Shown here piece after piece: positions 24,533 to 37,724 of a stretch of 64,000 bases of DNA. This stretch comes from Paramecium sonneborni. Taxonomy: Eukaryota; Ciliophora; Oligohymenophorea; Peniculida; Parameciidae. Within the stretch, counting starts at the first letter, position 1, and each line of letters opens with the position of its first letter. Both the position numbers and the translations under genes were made by a program. The notes beneath the pieces were generated by a model. The model saw nothing but the letters and a program-made list of their open reading frames with translations. It made no database searches and was not told the origin of the DNA. The stretch covers positions 169,356-233,355 of the forward strand of contig CAJJDN010000048.1 of assembly GCA_905182985.1 (NCBI GenBank). Direction: 5' to 3'.

Positions 24533-25928
24533 ATGATAAAAATGCAGAAGACCTAAAAGTAAAGTTAAGAAGGATTGGATAAAAAAATAGTTAAATTACT
24601 AGTTCTTGGAAGTATGTGTCTTAATTCGTAATTATCTTATTCTAATTAGAATTTCTAATATAATGTTATCAACTATAGTATCACCTATATGGTATCAAGT
24701 TGCAATCTATTACAATACGAATGATTATGATTTAAACTGGATAGTAGGTTGGTATTATTTTGGTCCAATACTATTTTGCTTTCTTTTCAATCCAATTATT
24801 ATTTATAATTATGGTCTATCATAAATTATAAGTTGCATATGTTCATCTGTTGGATTGTGGATTTTGGTTTCAGTTAAAAGAGACTTTTAATTAGGAATGC
24901 TAGGTTTTGCATTTTTAGGTATAGGAGAAGCATTTTATTGTTAAACACCTTTATGTATAATTATATGAAAAATAGATTTATCAAAAATTTGGTTTGATCC
25001 AGAATAGCGTATATTTACTACTTTTATTGCTTAATATGCAAATAATGTAGGTTGTTTAATTGGATATGTTGTTTCATTTTATTATTTCTTTGAAATTGTA
25101 AGTAAAGTTTTATTTTAAATTTAGTATGACGAAACTGAATTTAATTTAAGATATGAAAATCTGCTATTTTTAAATGCAATTTTTGCTACATCTACCGTTC
25201 TCATTAGTTTTATAGCACTCAAATCTCCATATAATTCATTAGATAAAATTTAAATCAGAGATTCAATTTGGGTGTCTCTAAAAAAAATTTGTTCTTAATG
25301 GGAAACATTTCTGGATGTTGCATCTGTATCTACTTGTATTATATAATATTATTTAAGTTATTGGTATAAGCTGGTGTTATATTTTATTATTTGGAACTTA
25401 GTAGTACTTTTTGGAATATACTTCTGAGGAGATTTGTTTAACTAATATTACTTTTTCTATTGGTTAATTATCAGCAGCATTTATATGTTCTTATAAATTG
25501 AACTCATAATCTTAAAAAGGATTATAACAAACTTATGATACATTTATTAAATTTACAATTAGTTTAGGTTTTATTAGTTTGATTGTGGAAAACTTAGCTT
25601 TTGAATTTCTCCCTTTTAATTTTATTATTTTCTTAAATCTTTTTATTGGAGCTGGTCTAGGAGGAATATACTCAATTTTATTAGAATCATTAATGGAAAA
25701 GCACTATCCAGCATAAGAATTAGCTATAGCAAGTTTGTTGGTTGCAGTTGCTTGTGTAATCAATTTATAGATAGCTAGGCATTATCATTTTCAATTGGGA
25801 TGATTTCATTTATACCTTAATTTTTAGAATATGGATTTTATATCTCCTGCCTTTTTATGATTCCTTCATTTTGTTATATTTTAGTTTTTTATGAAACTAA
25901 ATATAAAAGATTTGAAAATGAGTCTTGA
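24533..25928 (+). CDS. SLC49/FLVCR-like major facilitator, copy A
   Basis: Twelve-span MFS transporter of about 426 residues with five introns (21-27 nt). Span 1 ends MCLNSISNIMLSTIVSPIW; DYDLNWIVGWYYFG, NPIIIYNYG and GIGEAF follow, and the second half has LFIGAGLGGIYSILLESL and QELAIASL. The SPIW...AIYY...DYDLNW pattern recalls FLVCR/DIRC2 heme or choline transporters (SLC49), which is my best family guess. Intron positions match those of copies B and C. Without splicing the frame breaks repeatedly, which explains why no long continuous frame is visible. Substrate unknown. Confidence 0.8.
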
Positions 25929-26311
25929 TATATTATTTTGTTTTTTAGCTTAACAGATTTTATTTATCTTTTTTAATGTATATTTATATTCTATTCATTA
26001 TTTCTTATTGTTCTAATTAATATAAGAATTATATATGAGCTGAGAACATAAATAAATAATTGTATCCAAAAATATATTCTAATAAATTACATAATTTACT
26101 TACATTAAGTAAGTTATGAAAATTTATATTTTTAATATTCTATCACTTTGATTTATTTATTTATACTTAATTAAATATTTCAAAAATGCTCTAGATATTT
26201 TATTATTTTCAAAGAAATTAGTTTATTAATTTCAATTTATTTTGATCATCAATAAATAAATAAGGTTTAAAATCATATATATTATTTTAGTTATAAGTAT
26301 CAATTTATTAA
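25929..26311. other. 383-nt convergent intergenic gap
   Basis: Between the 3' ends of transporter copies A and B. Very AT-rich; nothing further seen. Confidence 0.5.
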
Positions 26312-27690
26312 TCAAGCCTCAGCCTCAAATCTTTTAAATTTAGTTTTATAAAAGACAGCAATATAACAAAATGGTATGATCATTAGATAACAAGAAATTT
26401 AAAATCCATACTCAAGAAATTAAGGAATGACTAATATCATTGTTATAGTTATTGCGACAGTCTATATAAATATAAATTATTACACCAGCAACTGCAGCGA
26501 AAATAGATCCAATAGCCAATTCTTGTACTGGGAAATGCTTTTCCATTAAGGCTTCTAATAGTACAGAATATAATCCTCCTAAACCTGCACCAATAAAGAA
26601 ATTTATAAAAACTAAGATTATGAAGGGTATATCCTCAAATAAAAGAATTTCGAAAACAAGTAACCAAAATCCTAAACTAATTACAGTTTTTATATAGATA
26701 TCGTAATCCTGTTAAATTCCAGCTTTTGATTATTTATATAATTTCCAAGTACAGTAAGTGGCTGCTAATATCTAACCCACTTAAAAGTAGATACTAGTTT
26801 AAGTAACTTAAAGAAAGGTTTAACCCAAAAAATATTATTGAGTACCAAATAACATTGTATAGCACCAACTCAATCCAATAACTAATAATAATATTATTAT
26901 TTCTACATGAGGATATAGAAAGAAAATCGAATGCTGCTTCTTCAGCCATTAGAATTTTCTATAAAGATTCCCAAATTGTAAGTCTAATTTCAATAATATT
27001 ATGTTGTAATTAAGAAGTTTTTAAAGTTGTAAAATTAAACCCCAAAGCTATTGTTGCGAATATTGCATTAAAAAAAATCAAATTTTCATATCTCTTATTA
27101 AATTCAACCTCATCAACCTTATTTATAAACAAACAAGTACAATTTCATAAAAATATGTTGATGCAATTGTATAGCCTAACAACATGCCTATATTATTTGA
27201 GTATTATGCAATATAAGTAGATATAATTCTTTAATCATGAGTGAACCAAAGTTTGGATATATCTATCTTAATTTTTGAATATACGTAATGGAACTGAAAA
27301 AAATAAGGCTTCTCCTAAACCAATGAATGCAAAACTTATTAGTCCCATCTAATAATTTTATTTTACATATAATAGAAGCCAAGAACCCATAGAGGTAAAA
27401 CAACAGCTTAATATTTATGAGAATCCAAAAAATCTAATTATTATAGGATTGAATAGAAAGGAAAATATTAAACCAAAGAAGTACATGTTTGTAAACCAAT
27501 TTAAATCATAGTCAGTAGTACCATAATATATAGCCGCTTAAGACCAAATTGGTGATAAAGCAGAAAACATAATGGTATTAGTCATTCTAAAATATGTTTT
27601 TTAATAATACGAATTCAAGCAAAAACTTGTCAAAACAATCCATTAATAAAATCCTTCATTGTTTTTTGATATTTATTTATCTTCTTTCAT
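26312..27690 (-). CDS. SLC49/FLVCR-like major facilitator, copy B
   Basis: Paralogue of copies A and C, about 420 residues. It starts MKEDKQISKNNEGFYQWIV and continues CLNSMTNTIMFSALSPIW, TTDYDLNWFTNMYFFG and LGEALFF. The second half has GLSWCYTMLFGTQQYF and FFIGAGLGGLYSVLLEALME. The intron at CLNS|MTN sits at the same codon as in A, as do the others (24, 22, 23, 25 and 22 nt). It ends FYKTKFKRFEAEA. Multi-span plasma or organelle membrane transporter; substrate unknown. Confidence 0.82.
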
Positions 27691-28025
27691 TATAATCTAT
27701 AAATAAATGATTTCTGTAATTTAATTTCTTTATATTAGGTTGAAAAAAGCAATTCTAAAAAAATCAGATATATTAATTTGAAAAAACATAGTTAAAAAAT
27801 AAAGCTTTAATAACTCAATATTGGATTAATACATTTACAATAGGAGAATTTGAAAAGGAAATCACTTTAAAAAACAAAGAAATCAATCAGTGATATTTTT
27901 TTTAAAATAAGATATAAATTTTAATTGATTATAAAATATTATAATATCTTACTTACTATAATATTAAGGTTAATTAAGCAATTAAAATAGACTATAAAAT
28001 TTTTATCATTATAAGAAAGAAATGT
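27691..28025. other. 335-nt gap between transporter copies
   Basis: Upstream of copy B and downstream of copy C. No gene seen; expected to hold the promoter of copy B. Confidence 0.4.
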
Positions 28026-29409
28026 TCAAGCTTCTTATTCGAATCTTTTGAATGAGGTTTTGTAAAATACAACAATAAAGCAAAAAGGCATAATAATTAA
28101 GAAACAGGAAATTTGAAATCCATATTTCTAAAATTCTGGTAATCCTAAAATCATAATAACTAACACTGAAGCGAACTTAAAATTAAAAAATGTTTACACA
28201 TGCCACTCCACAAAGAACACTTCCTATTGCTAATTCTTAAGCAGGAAAATGTTTTTCCTATAGCGATTCAAGCAATATTGAATAATATCCTGCGAATCCA
28301 CAACCAATTAAAAAATTCAAAATCTCTAATATCCATAATGGAACTTAATCAAAAATAACAATTTCTATAGCTAATGACCAAAATCCAATTGACACTATAT
28401 ATTTCATATATTTATCATAACTCTATTATAAACCATGTTATGATTAAGAATGCAATTTCCAAGTAAAAATAGAAGCACTAGAAATACCACCTACTTAATA
28501 AAAAATATTTGTTTCAAATAATTCTTATGCTGTATAGCCAATGTTGTATTATTAAATATTAAAAAGAGTTGAATAACTCCAACCCACACCAATAACTAAT
28601 ATAAGCTTAGAAATTTACAAACAGAAAATGATAATAAATCTAATAAAGCTTCTTCAGCAGTACAAATCTTTTTGATTGATAACCATAAAGGGTCTCTAAT
28701 TTAAAAAGAGTCTTTCTAATTGATTGGTCTTTTGAGAGTAATAAGATTGAAAATTAAAACAAATGATGCAAAAATTGCATTGTATAATATTATATTTTCA
28801 TATCTTGTTTTAAATTCATTTTCATCTACCTAAAATTATGATATTAAATTACCACTTCTTAAAAATAGTAAAATGTAAAAATATATGCAAATAAAATTCC
28901 AATATTGCTTGAATATTAACCTATAAATGTTGTAAGTGCTCGTTCTTCATGAGGAAACCAGATTTTAGATAAATCTAAGATGATTTAAAATGATTTACGT
29001 AAAGGTACTTAATAATAAAGAGATTCTCCTAATCCTAATAGACCAAAACACAATAATCCCATTGTAAAATTTCCACCAGAAATTAATAATATCCAAAGTC
29101 CAGCTGCTGTTAGAATACAACTAAAAATTTATGATTGGCCAAAATGTTTCAAAATAAATGGATTGAAACCAAAAGTTGATGTGAATAAGGAAATGAAGTA
29201 CATATTTGAAAACCAATTTAAATCATAATCTGTAACATTATAATAAATGGCAACAGATGACCAAATTGGGGTCAACGCACTGAAGATAAAGATATTTGAT
29301 ATTCTATGGTTTAAATTAATTATTACGAGTTTAATGAAAAGCTAGCTAAAACAAGCCATTTATAAATATTGTTTGTATCAGTTGTTGTCATAATTTTTGC
29401 TTAAGACAT
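28026..29409 (-). CDS. SLC49/FLVCR-like major facilitator, copy C
   Basis: Third paralogue, about 422 residues with five introns of 22-24 nt. It starts MSQAKIMTTTDTNNIYKWLV and has LTPIWSSVAIYYNVTDYDLN, NPFILKHFG, LGLGESLYYQVPL, GVGWSYSTLF and LIGCGFAGYYSILLESLEE. It ends FYKTSFKRFEQEA. B and C are tandem and co-oriented, and A is inverted, so at least two local duplications are implied. All keep an open frame after splicing, so all are probably functional. Confidence 0.82.
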
Positions 29410-29701
29410 ATTATTATATCTAGTAATAATATTTCTGATTTATTAAAATTAATTTATTAAATTAGGATAGTTGTGTTAATTGTGAAAACTATTTTATATT
29501 TTCATTATATATGAATGTATGAATAAATGAATCTATGAATTGAATATTATTTTTATTCGAAATATTGTATATTAATTTTAATTGATTTTTTGTTCTCTCT
29601 AAAACAATGCTTTAATGGTTTGAATTTCTTTTGAAAGATATTCTGAGAATACTATAAAAATAAATTAATATTTTTATTCATTTGTAATATATTGCTTAAT
29701 T

Positions 29702-30907
29702 ATGAAAAGGTATATTGTGTATATGTACCAATACAAGGTCCGAATCAAGTTCATCAGATAGATCCTCCAAGTATAAATAATTTTAAATTTTAGGAAAAAA
29801 GCCAAAAGAGAGCATAGAAAGAATTCAAGTTCATCAAGTAGTTCTAGAAGTAAATTATATATTAACTATATAATAGGAGATAGGAAGAAGAAATAAAAAA
29901 AAGAGAAAAAAGATAAAAAGGAAAAAAATTCATAAAGTAATTCAAACTTTGTGAATTTAGATATTGTGGCATAATAAAAGTTGTAAAATACTATAAATAG
30001 TTTAGAACTTAAAGATCAAGATCTAGATCTAAATCGAAATCAAAGTCGAATTCAAAATCAAAACCAAAGGATGATCCAAATATAATAAAAAAAGGAAGAG
30101 GTCATATGAATAGTTACCTTTTGTAAGTTTATTGTTGATTTTAATAAGTGGTTGGAAGAATGAAGATTTTCGTTAAGCTAATTCATATTTGAAAAAGTAT
30201 TCATTTTTAATATGTTATCCATTTAGAATTGATTAAACAATAAAGAGAAAAAATAAACCTCCTTAAATAAATAAAACGTAAGAATAAGGATAAACAGCAA
30301 ATGATGTGAATATCAATTTAGAAAAAAAAGTGGATGATTAATAAGTATGATTATTAATTCTTAGATTTAACAAGGTGGAAAGAAGAAACAATTATTAAGG
30401 AAACTATCGTAGATATAATAATAATTCATCATATAGAAGATTTGATAAAAGAGATAAACGTGATTATGATAGAAATCAAAAAAATGATAGGAATGATGGT
30501 TATGATCGAAATGAAAGAACTGATAAAAATGAAAGAATTGATAAAAATGAAAGAAATGATAGGAATGATAGAAATGATAGAAATGATAGGAATGATAAGA
30601 ATGAGAAGAATGATAGAAATGATAAAAGTGATAGGAATGAAAGAAACTATAGTTTTAATAGGGACAAATATAGAAATAGATTTAATGATAGAGATAGAAA
30701 CAATAGAGAGAGAGAATAAAAAGGGGATGATAGAAGTAAAAATTATATATAATATTATAAGATTAAAGAAATTATTAATATAATACAAAGTGGGCTCATG
30801 ATTGCTTTGAAAAAGACAAAGATTAAAGTCCAAATAATAATGTATGAAATATTTTTAATTTTAATAAATAGCAAGTTAAACCAAGAGGATCCCCAATATA
30901 CAAATGA
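29702..30907 (+). CDS. Ser/Lys-rich and NDR-repeat basic protein (splicing-factor-like)
   Basis: 320 residues assembled from ten exons, nine introns of 23-30 nt. The N terminus is a phosphorylatable S/K/R region (MKRSESSSSDRSSKK). An RSRSRSKSKSKSNSK tract follows, then a GHMNSYLFGWKNEDF segment. A long run built on the triplet N-D-R (with K and E variants) covers about 30480-30720. The end is KWAHDCFEKDKDQSPNNN and KPRGSPIYK. RS and RD tracts suggest a nuclear RNA-processing role. I do not recognise a defined domain. The repetitive codons AAT GAT AGA also create long mirror frames on both strands, which are shadows. Intron chain is internally consistent (321 codons), though one or two splice choices could differ. 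Confidence 0.72.
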
Positions 30908-30949
30908 GTAAGATTAAATATGCATATATATATTTTATAAATATATTAT

Positions 30950-33052
30950 TCAAATAGTCTTCATGTCTAATAATCCTTAACAAAAGTCTTTTGGTTTCAT
31001 TATATTAGTTGATCCAACTAACTTTTAATAATTATAAATTAAATTACAGTAATTTATGCACTAGTAATTTTTTAGTTACTTAATAGACTTCTTATTTCAG
31101 AATAACTGATACCTCCAATAACAAAAATAATCTATTTCATAATAAAAAAATTTACTAATTTTTATGTATAATTGATAGTATCATCACTAGCATCATTTTA
31201 CATCATTCTAGCTAATTATCCTCCTTTTCTAATTGATTTGCCACTACCTTTACCACCAATACCATCTTCATTTATTATAAAAGAATCAAATTTTTATGGT
31301 TTTTTGTAATTAGATTCAATATAACTTTCGACTAATGTTTCAATTAAAGGAGTATTTCTAGATAATTCAGTACAAGCACTAGCCAATTTATGTTTAGCTT
31401 ATTTTTTTAAGTCATCATTAATTCTATTAGAAGATTTTGACTATATAGTTATTTTACTAAAAATATACCTTTTTTTAACCACCTTTTTAAGGATTGATTC
31501 CTAAATATATTAAATTTAATATAGCTTATTAATGTTCAACTTTTATTTTATCAGTTAATATTTTCCTATCTTTTTCTGACATTTCCAAACCAATTGAAGC
31601 TACATAATATAGATAAATTACTTAATAAAATTAATCTTAATTTATCATAATCATCTAATGTTTCACTCATTAATTTAGTTGCAACTTAACTTTATATTTT
31701 TGTAGTTGAAATACTTTTACCAGCTCCATCAATACCTGTTACTAAACCTTATTCAATTTCCCCTATTTCTTTTAGACCCTTATTTTCAAAAATAGCCCAA
31801 CTCTTTTCAATTAATTTCTTTATATAACTTTTAAATATTATTATACCATATGTAAAGTGTACTTTCCTAATAATTCATTATATTAAGGTAATGTCTTAAC
31901 AATTTCTGACATCTAATTCAAATCTAAATTATTCATTTATCCTTAATGAACCTTAGCAGTTGTATTATTATGTATAAATTCCCTAAATTCTACAGGAATT
32001 CCTTCTAAAACTTATATTATATGTCGATATCTAGGATTATAAAATAATTTATTTACTTATATCTATTGAATAAATCATCATTTTCATTAAATATGACTTT
32101 CTATTTTATTTATTTTCCATTAGCTTCTACTTCATTTTCATATATATCATTTGTTATATCCAATAAATCATATATCATGGATTAATAATAAAAATCATGT
32201 AATAATGGTGTAGCTACATCATATGATCTATCTATTATCATCACAGTTATCTTTCCTGCTTCTTTTTCAATATTATCATACTATTCATTTTTTTACTTAA
32301 CAAAAGAATTTAACAGTTCTTGTAATCTTGTAGCTGTTAATTTAGCTACTTATTCTGATAATTTATTTTCTGCTTAATTGTATAAAAATTCAAAACTATA
32401 AAATTTGTTAAATGATATCAGAAGTGTAGCTAACTTGAATGATGCTTCTTTCAATAATTATTACTCATCTAAAATATATTTAATAATTAATTTACTTTAT
32501 GAAGTATTATATGCCTTAGTTAAAAACTCAGGAGTCTCTATTGTAAATACTTAATCAGATGTACAAGCGAAATCTAAATTCACAATTTTAAATGAAGCAA
32601 TTTTTGTTATTAATGAATTACCTATAATTATATATGCATTCTATACATTAAGCAATTTTTTACATCAATCCTTATTCTATTTCATTTGATAAAAATAAAT
32701 GAACAACACCATATTGTGGATTTTTTTTATCTTTGAAATCATCCAACACTCTTTAGATTGATTCCTAAGTGGGCGAAATAAAATAAATAGCATGTAATTT
32801 TGGAAAAGGCTTTCTACCTAATTCCAATTTTTCAACTGCACTTACTCCTAATTCCATCAATCTAAATTTTCAAATTATAAATTACTCAGCCATTTTCATA
32901 TATGCAGAAACAACTTTCACTGTTTTCTAATCAACAATTAAAAAATAATTCGAGACATTTGGGTTTGTTTAAATCAGGGATACAAATACACCCTTGAGTC
33001 GTTATTTGCAAATCTTTCTCAAAGAAAATCCATTACTAATCCCTTAATCCAT
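30950..33052 (-). CDS. Sec1/Munc18-family vesicle fusion protein
   Basis: Syntaxin-binding SM protein that chaperones SNARE assembly in exocytosis or Golgi traffic. 632 residues, eight introns of 22-29 nt. Matches to the family: domain 1 with FLIVDQKTVKVVSAYMKMAE and LHAIYFISPTQESIQRVLDD; the diagnostic VMIIDRSYDVATPLLHDFYY with YDLLDI; the domain 3a helices (MSEIVKTLPQYNELLGKYTLHM); and the terminal IIFVIGGISYSEIRS followed by LVGSTNIMKPKDF. All splice junctions fall where the family alignment demands. Which syntaxin it serves is not visible. Confidence 0.93.
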
Positions 33053-33108
33053 TATTATTAAAACAAAAAATTTTTACTTTATATAATTAAAATATACATA
33101 GTAAGTAA

Positions 33109-34014
33109 TCAAAAATCAAATGACTTTTTAGAAACATGACTATAAGCTCTAGATTAACTATCTCTTTTTGATTTATTAGTTTTGTGTTCAGAATTCATTC
33201 CTTAAGAGTAAGGTTTATCTGTACTTATATTTGTTACTTATTTATTTGTAATTAATGTCTAAAGCATTAATTTTTAATTTTTTAAGACACTAATTTCTTG
33301 CTTGATAGATTATTTTTCATTTTAAAACTTTCTTTCAAATTCTGCTGTCTATTATTTTACTTTATCTATCTCTTATTTGTATAATGAAAGTAATTTATCT
33401 TCATCATGATCTTATTTATAGAAATCATTTAATTTGGAATTTTAATGAGTTTATCTTTGAGTAAAAAAACAATTTGTATCCTTATTTGATTCAACTGCAC
33501 TTTATTTATTCATTCTTTAAGTTAATTAGTTTTGTTATTACTCTTATAATTAAAATATTTGTTATTTCAAATTTGTATTTTCTGTTTGTTACATAGATAT
33601 TTTTTATTAGAGTTCTTCTATAATAATTTGATATTTAGTTTTCATTAATGAAATCATGCTGTCATGTTATTATTAAACAGTTAATAGTTTTTATTGAAAC
33701 CCAAGTTCTTTTTCATAAAATTCTTATTGTTATTTTTATAAAAGTTATCTTAAATGAGAAGCCAATTTCAAAAGCTGAACCTCTTTAGATTCTTGTTAAT
33801 TTTTTATATAAGAGGTTTATTGATCCTCAATGATATATGAATTTGAATTTTCCTCTTGAATCACTTAATTTTATTTTGCTTATTAACCCTATCTTTTTTT
33901 TCTTTAAGGTAATGATTCTTAGCTTTTGAATTATGATTCATAAGAAAATTATGATAACAATAAATCATCTGTATTGTCATCTTTATTATAAAACAACTAA
34001 GAATGATCACTCAT
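33109..34014 (-). CDS. Coiled-coil protein, 301 aa
   Basis: Single exon, MSDHSQLFYNKDDNTDDLLL to HVSKKSFDF. Charged N terminus, two Q-rich coiled coils (about residues 75-170 and 210-260), then a basic S/K/R tail. No enzymatic motif. Unknown function; composition fits ciliate cytoskeletal proteins. Frame relies on TAA/TAG as Gln throughout. Confidence 0.8.
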
Positions 34015-34187
34015 CAATAACCGTAATGTTTTTTTTAATTATTAATCTAAAATATTTCAATTCTATATAATAATATAAAAAACTATTATTTTTGATTAGA
34101 ATACTTATCACATCATTATGGATACTATAAATACATTACTTAGTAATTTTTAATAATTTTAAATCTAAATAATTACAATTAAATAAA

Positions 34188-35833
34188 TCAATGACCTGCT
34201 GCCATTGTGCCACAAACAACACAAGTAACCAAAAATATCCAACTCAAACAGAATAATATTTTTATGCCATAATAAAAATATTATTTCTATTTATTTTTAA
34301 ATCGATATCTTTTAACCTTTTCCACCAATTTAATATAAAATATTGTTGGCAATACAAATTATATTGAATTACAAAAAACAGCTCCTTTTATATTAAAAAC
34401 TAAAGCAAGATTATCTAAAAATATAGCTCCACACATTAGTATTAAGAAAAGGACAAATGTTAACAAATAAAATCGAATTTTTTATGATTTTTTTTTTAAT
34501 TTAATTTCTATAAGTTTTTCTTGCCTCTTGGCATTTGTTTCATCTAAAAATTCTTTATAACCCTTAACTTCTTAAACTGTTTTTTTTTCTGAGGTCAACT
34601 ATTTAACAATTTATATAAAATTATTTCTTCCTCCAAAAAATAATACAGGTAAGGTTAATGTAGTAGATATAACAAAAGTTATATTTAAAATTACATATAA
34701 TACAGCCCCAACCTCATCAGATTTAATACTCTTTAAATAGTTTGTTTAAATCTAATACATTATTGATATATATGTATACTTCATTTCCATAAGTTGCATA
34801 ACCTAATATTCCAACGCATAAATATAAAAAGGAAGCCATAGAATATCCAGTAAACATTGCATATTTCATTTTTTAATCAGTTGGACCTTCCATTCCTTTA
34901 AAAATAGGAAATAAATTAAATTGCCAATTGTAAGCTAAAAGCAAAGTTGGAAGAGCAGACATTGCATTTTTGAAATCAAATGTTTCTGGTATCAAAAATG
35001 AAAATCCTATATATACAATAGATTATAGTGATACCATCTGGTATTTTATCTTTGGTAAAGAAATTGTAAAATGCTAAAGCCGTAAAAGTGCTAATCGATA
35101 GAATTGCAGTTAAACTAACAAATCTTAACTTTTCTATTGATTTTACAATGAGTAAAGGTGTAAGAAGTAGTCCTAGTATACAAAGTAAGAAAGTTCTAGA
35201 TAAATAAAATGGAACTTCATAATCTTAACCTTTATAAAATTTAATTAATAACTATGATGCATCTCCAAAAATACTAGTATAATATTATTATATTTGATTA
35301 CATCAATTCACTTAAACATGTAGTTATATTAGAGAGAGTAATAATTAAATTAACTGTGTAAATTATCCAACTATGACGAAAAATAAAATATCCAATAGTG
35401 GAATAATTACTTTTTTTGCTTAGATTTTTACATTTAAGCAATACTCTAGATGATGTCATTCCTAAAAAGTAAACAATACCCATGATAACTATTGTTAATA
35501 TTACTCCAAAATTTTTCATCACGTTTGGCTATAAATATTTATTTAAATTACAATTCCTAAAATTCCAACACCAACCATGCTTTTCATTATTGTTATACTT
35601 GTCAATAAAAATGATGCTTTGGTTCCTCTTTTTGCCCAGACAGATGATTAACAATTTGATTCCATGTAACTTTTCTCTATTGCTTCATCACCACTAATTA
35701 TTTTTTACTTTCATAACCTTAATTGTTTAAAGGGGACTTCATTTTCAGATGATGGCAATTCTGTTGATAAAGGATATGGATCATAGATATCTTGATAGAC
35801 AACACTATAGAATGAACTATCATCATTTTTCAT
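34188..35833 (-). CDS. Amino-acid/auxin permease family transporter (AAAP, SLC36/38-like)
   Basis: Multi-span amino-acid transporter, about 514 residues, introns of 24, 23, 28 and 26 nt. An acidic cytosolic N terminus leads to MKSMVGVGILGIPNVMKNFG, the family's helix-1 glycine motif. About ten more spans follow, with LLLAYNWQFNLFPIFKGMEG (the family region around helix 8 with a conserved N/P) and GYATYGNEV. The last span ends FLVTCVVCGTMAAGH. An extra in-frame intron around 34750 cannot be excluded. Substrate and membrane (plasma or lysosomal-type) unknown. Confidence 0.9.
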
Positions 35834-36647
35834 CGTATTATTTATAATTATTACTTTAATTTCTATATATTGTTATATTAAGTATAAAAATTATTAATTA
35901 ATTACGTATTATATTGAAATATATCTAAATCATTTTGATTTTTTTCTTTTAAAAACTAAAAAGCAAAAATTAATTTTTAGAATATTCTGCTAAAAATTAT
36001 TTAAGTCCCCCGCTTAGATCATTTAAATTAAATTATTGTCTAAATTTTTAATATATATTCTACTCCAGAAAGATTAAATAGTTTAAATCATAAAAATTGA
36101 AAGGATACCATTTTTTATAATTTGCATTCAACAGGCTTAAATTTAATTAAGTTTAGCTTTGTTTTTAGACATAGAGCAAAATAATTTTAACTAAGAGAAT
36201 AAATTCATTGATTATTAAATAATACTAATATATTGAATTTTATCGTTCTTGATCATTTAAATAAAAATCATATAATTCTTCAAAAAGGGATGCTTGTTTA
36301 AATACTAAACTATTATTATTTTTATCTCTTTTTAAAGTAAATTTTATTAATTTTCCTACATTAATTCATCAATTTTGATTAACATTTATTCTTGAAAAAT
36401 ATTAAAGTATTGTAAATTGATAATTCAAGTAAATATATTCTAGAAATTATCAATTTTATTAAATTATAAATAGTAAACTTCAAAACTATATATGTCATTA
36501 CGTTCAATGGGTCTAAAAACCATTTCAAACTCAATTATTCTAATCAATTTATCCTTTTTAGTGACTCTTATTTAGTATTATTATTAAAAATTGAATAATT
36601 GATTGTGATATATTTTGTTTATCTTGAATAATTATATTTATTTTATA
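35834..36647. other. 814-nt divergent intergenic region
   Basis: Long for this genome. Between the starts of the permease and the DHHC gene. AT-rich with one unusual C-rich patch (TCCCCCGCTTAG near 36006-36017). No protein-like frame with acceptable splices found. Confidence 0.5.
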
Positions 36648-37719
36648 ATGAAATAAAATAATATTATTCGACATGGTTGTTCTTAACTTCCAACACTCTA
36701 TCAATCACTAACTTACTTGCTTTACTTTCCAAATATTTTAAACTGCTTTCTTTAAATATCTTTACTTGATGAATCAGTAAAAGTATGATTTTCATTTAGG
36801 CTTTACATTTTATAATACTAGGGCTTTTAACTGTACTTTCATTATTTTCTAGTATTAAAACTACTTTAAGCTGTCCTATTGATGAGCTTCTGTTCTTGTA
36901 AATACAATTTCGTCGTGATGGGTAACTAAAATTTAATTTAAAGAAAAAATTTCAACTATGAAAATTACAAATTGGATTCATACTGTGATATTTGTGAAGC
37001 TTATGTTAACGAAAATACAAAGCATTGTAAACATTGCAATAGGTTGCTAAAGTTTATTATTTTAGATGTTGCAAAGATTTCGATCATCATTGTAAATGGG
37101 TTAATAATTGCATAGGAAAGGTTAATTATAAAATTTTTATGGTGATGGTAACATCCACAATGTTACAATTCTTTTACACATTAATTATTTATATAAGAAT
37201 TATAGTGTTGTATAATACAGAGCAATAAAAATTGCTAATTGACAATGAAATACAAAAGTTTGTAACAAATAACATTTTAGTTTAAGCATTTTTATGATGA
37301 AAATGATCTAGATATTAAATATACCCTCTCAATAGTTATGCTAATAGATTCCTTTATATTTTCTATATTACTTTTATAATTATTCATTTTCCATATTTAT
37401 CTTAGAATCAAAGGCATAACCACTTATGAATTTATTGTGAAATCAGATATGAAAAAGATAAATCCATAAAATATTGTTGAAGGAATACCAAATGAAGTTT
37501 GTTAAGCAAATATAATTTTTCCAATTGATAATAAGAATACAATGTACTAGTTAAAGGGTTAAATTTTAGAAACGAGTTAAACAGTAGCGAATAGTAAATT
37601 GCATAAGTATCTAAAGAAAAATAAAATAATTAAACAGAAATTGTATAAAATAATTAAGTCTTAGCATGAAATAATTTATTAATAAATTTATGCAAAATTT
37701 ATTAGACAAAAATAATTGA
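36648..37719 (+). CDS. DHHC palmitoyltransferase
   Basis: Membrane S-acyltransferase, 320 residues, five introns of 19-23 nt. Two spans (ending HFIILGLLTVLSLFSSIKTT) precede the cysteine-rich domain: CDICEAYVNENTKHCKHCNR, then CCKDFDHHCKWVNNCIG with the catalytic DHHC at its centre. Two more spans follow, with a charged tail ending MQNLLDKNN. The start MKQNNIIRHGCS at 36648 is fixed by the splice into span 2. It ends only 5 nt before the stop codon of the convergent gene, so their 3' UTRs must overlap. Confidence 0.95.
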
Positions 37720-37724
37720 AGAAT

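Noticed and set aside
24533..29409. Viral relationship suggested by the family name FLVCR
   Set aside because: The name refers to a cellular MFS transporter that a virus uses as receptor; the genes here are ordinary transporters with ciliate introns.
30429..30833. 134-codon minus-strand frame rich in isoleucine and 113-codon plus-strand frame in another phase
   Set aside because: Both are shadows of the NDR codon repeat in the spliced plus-strand gene.
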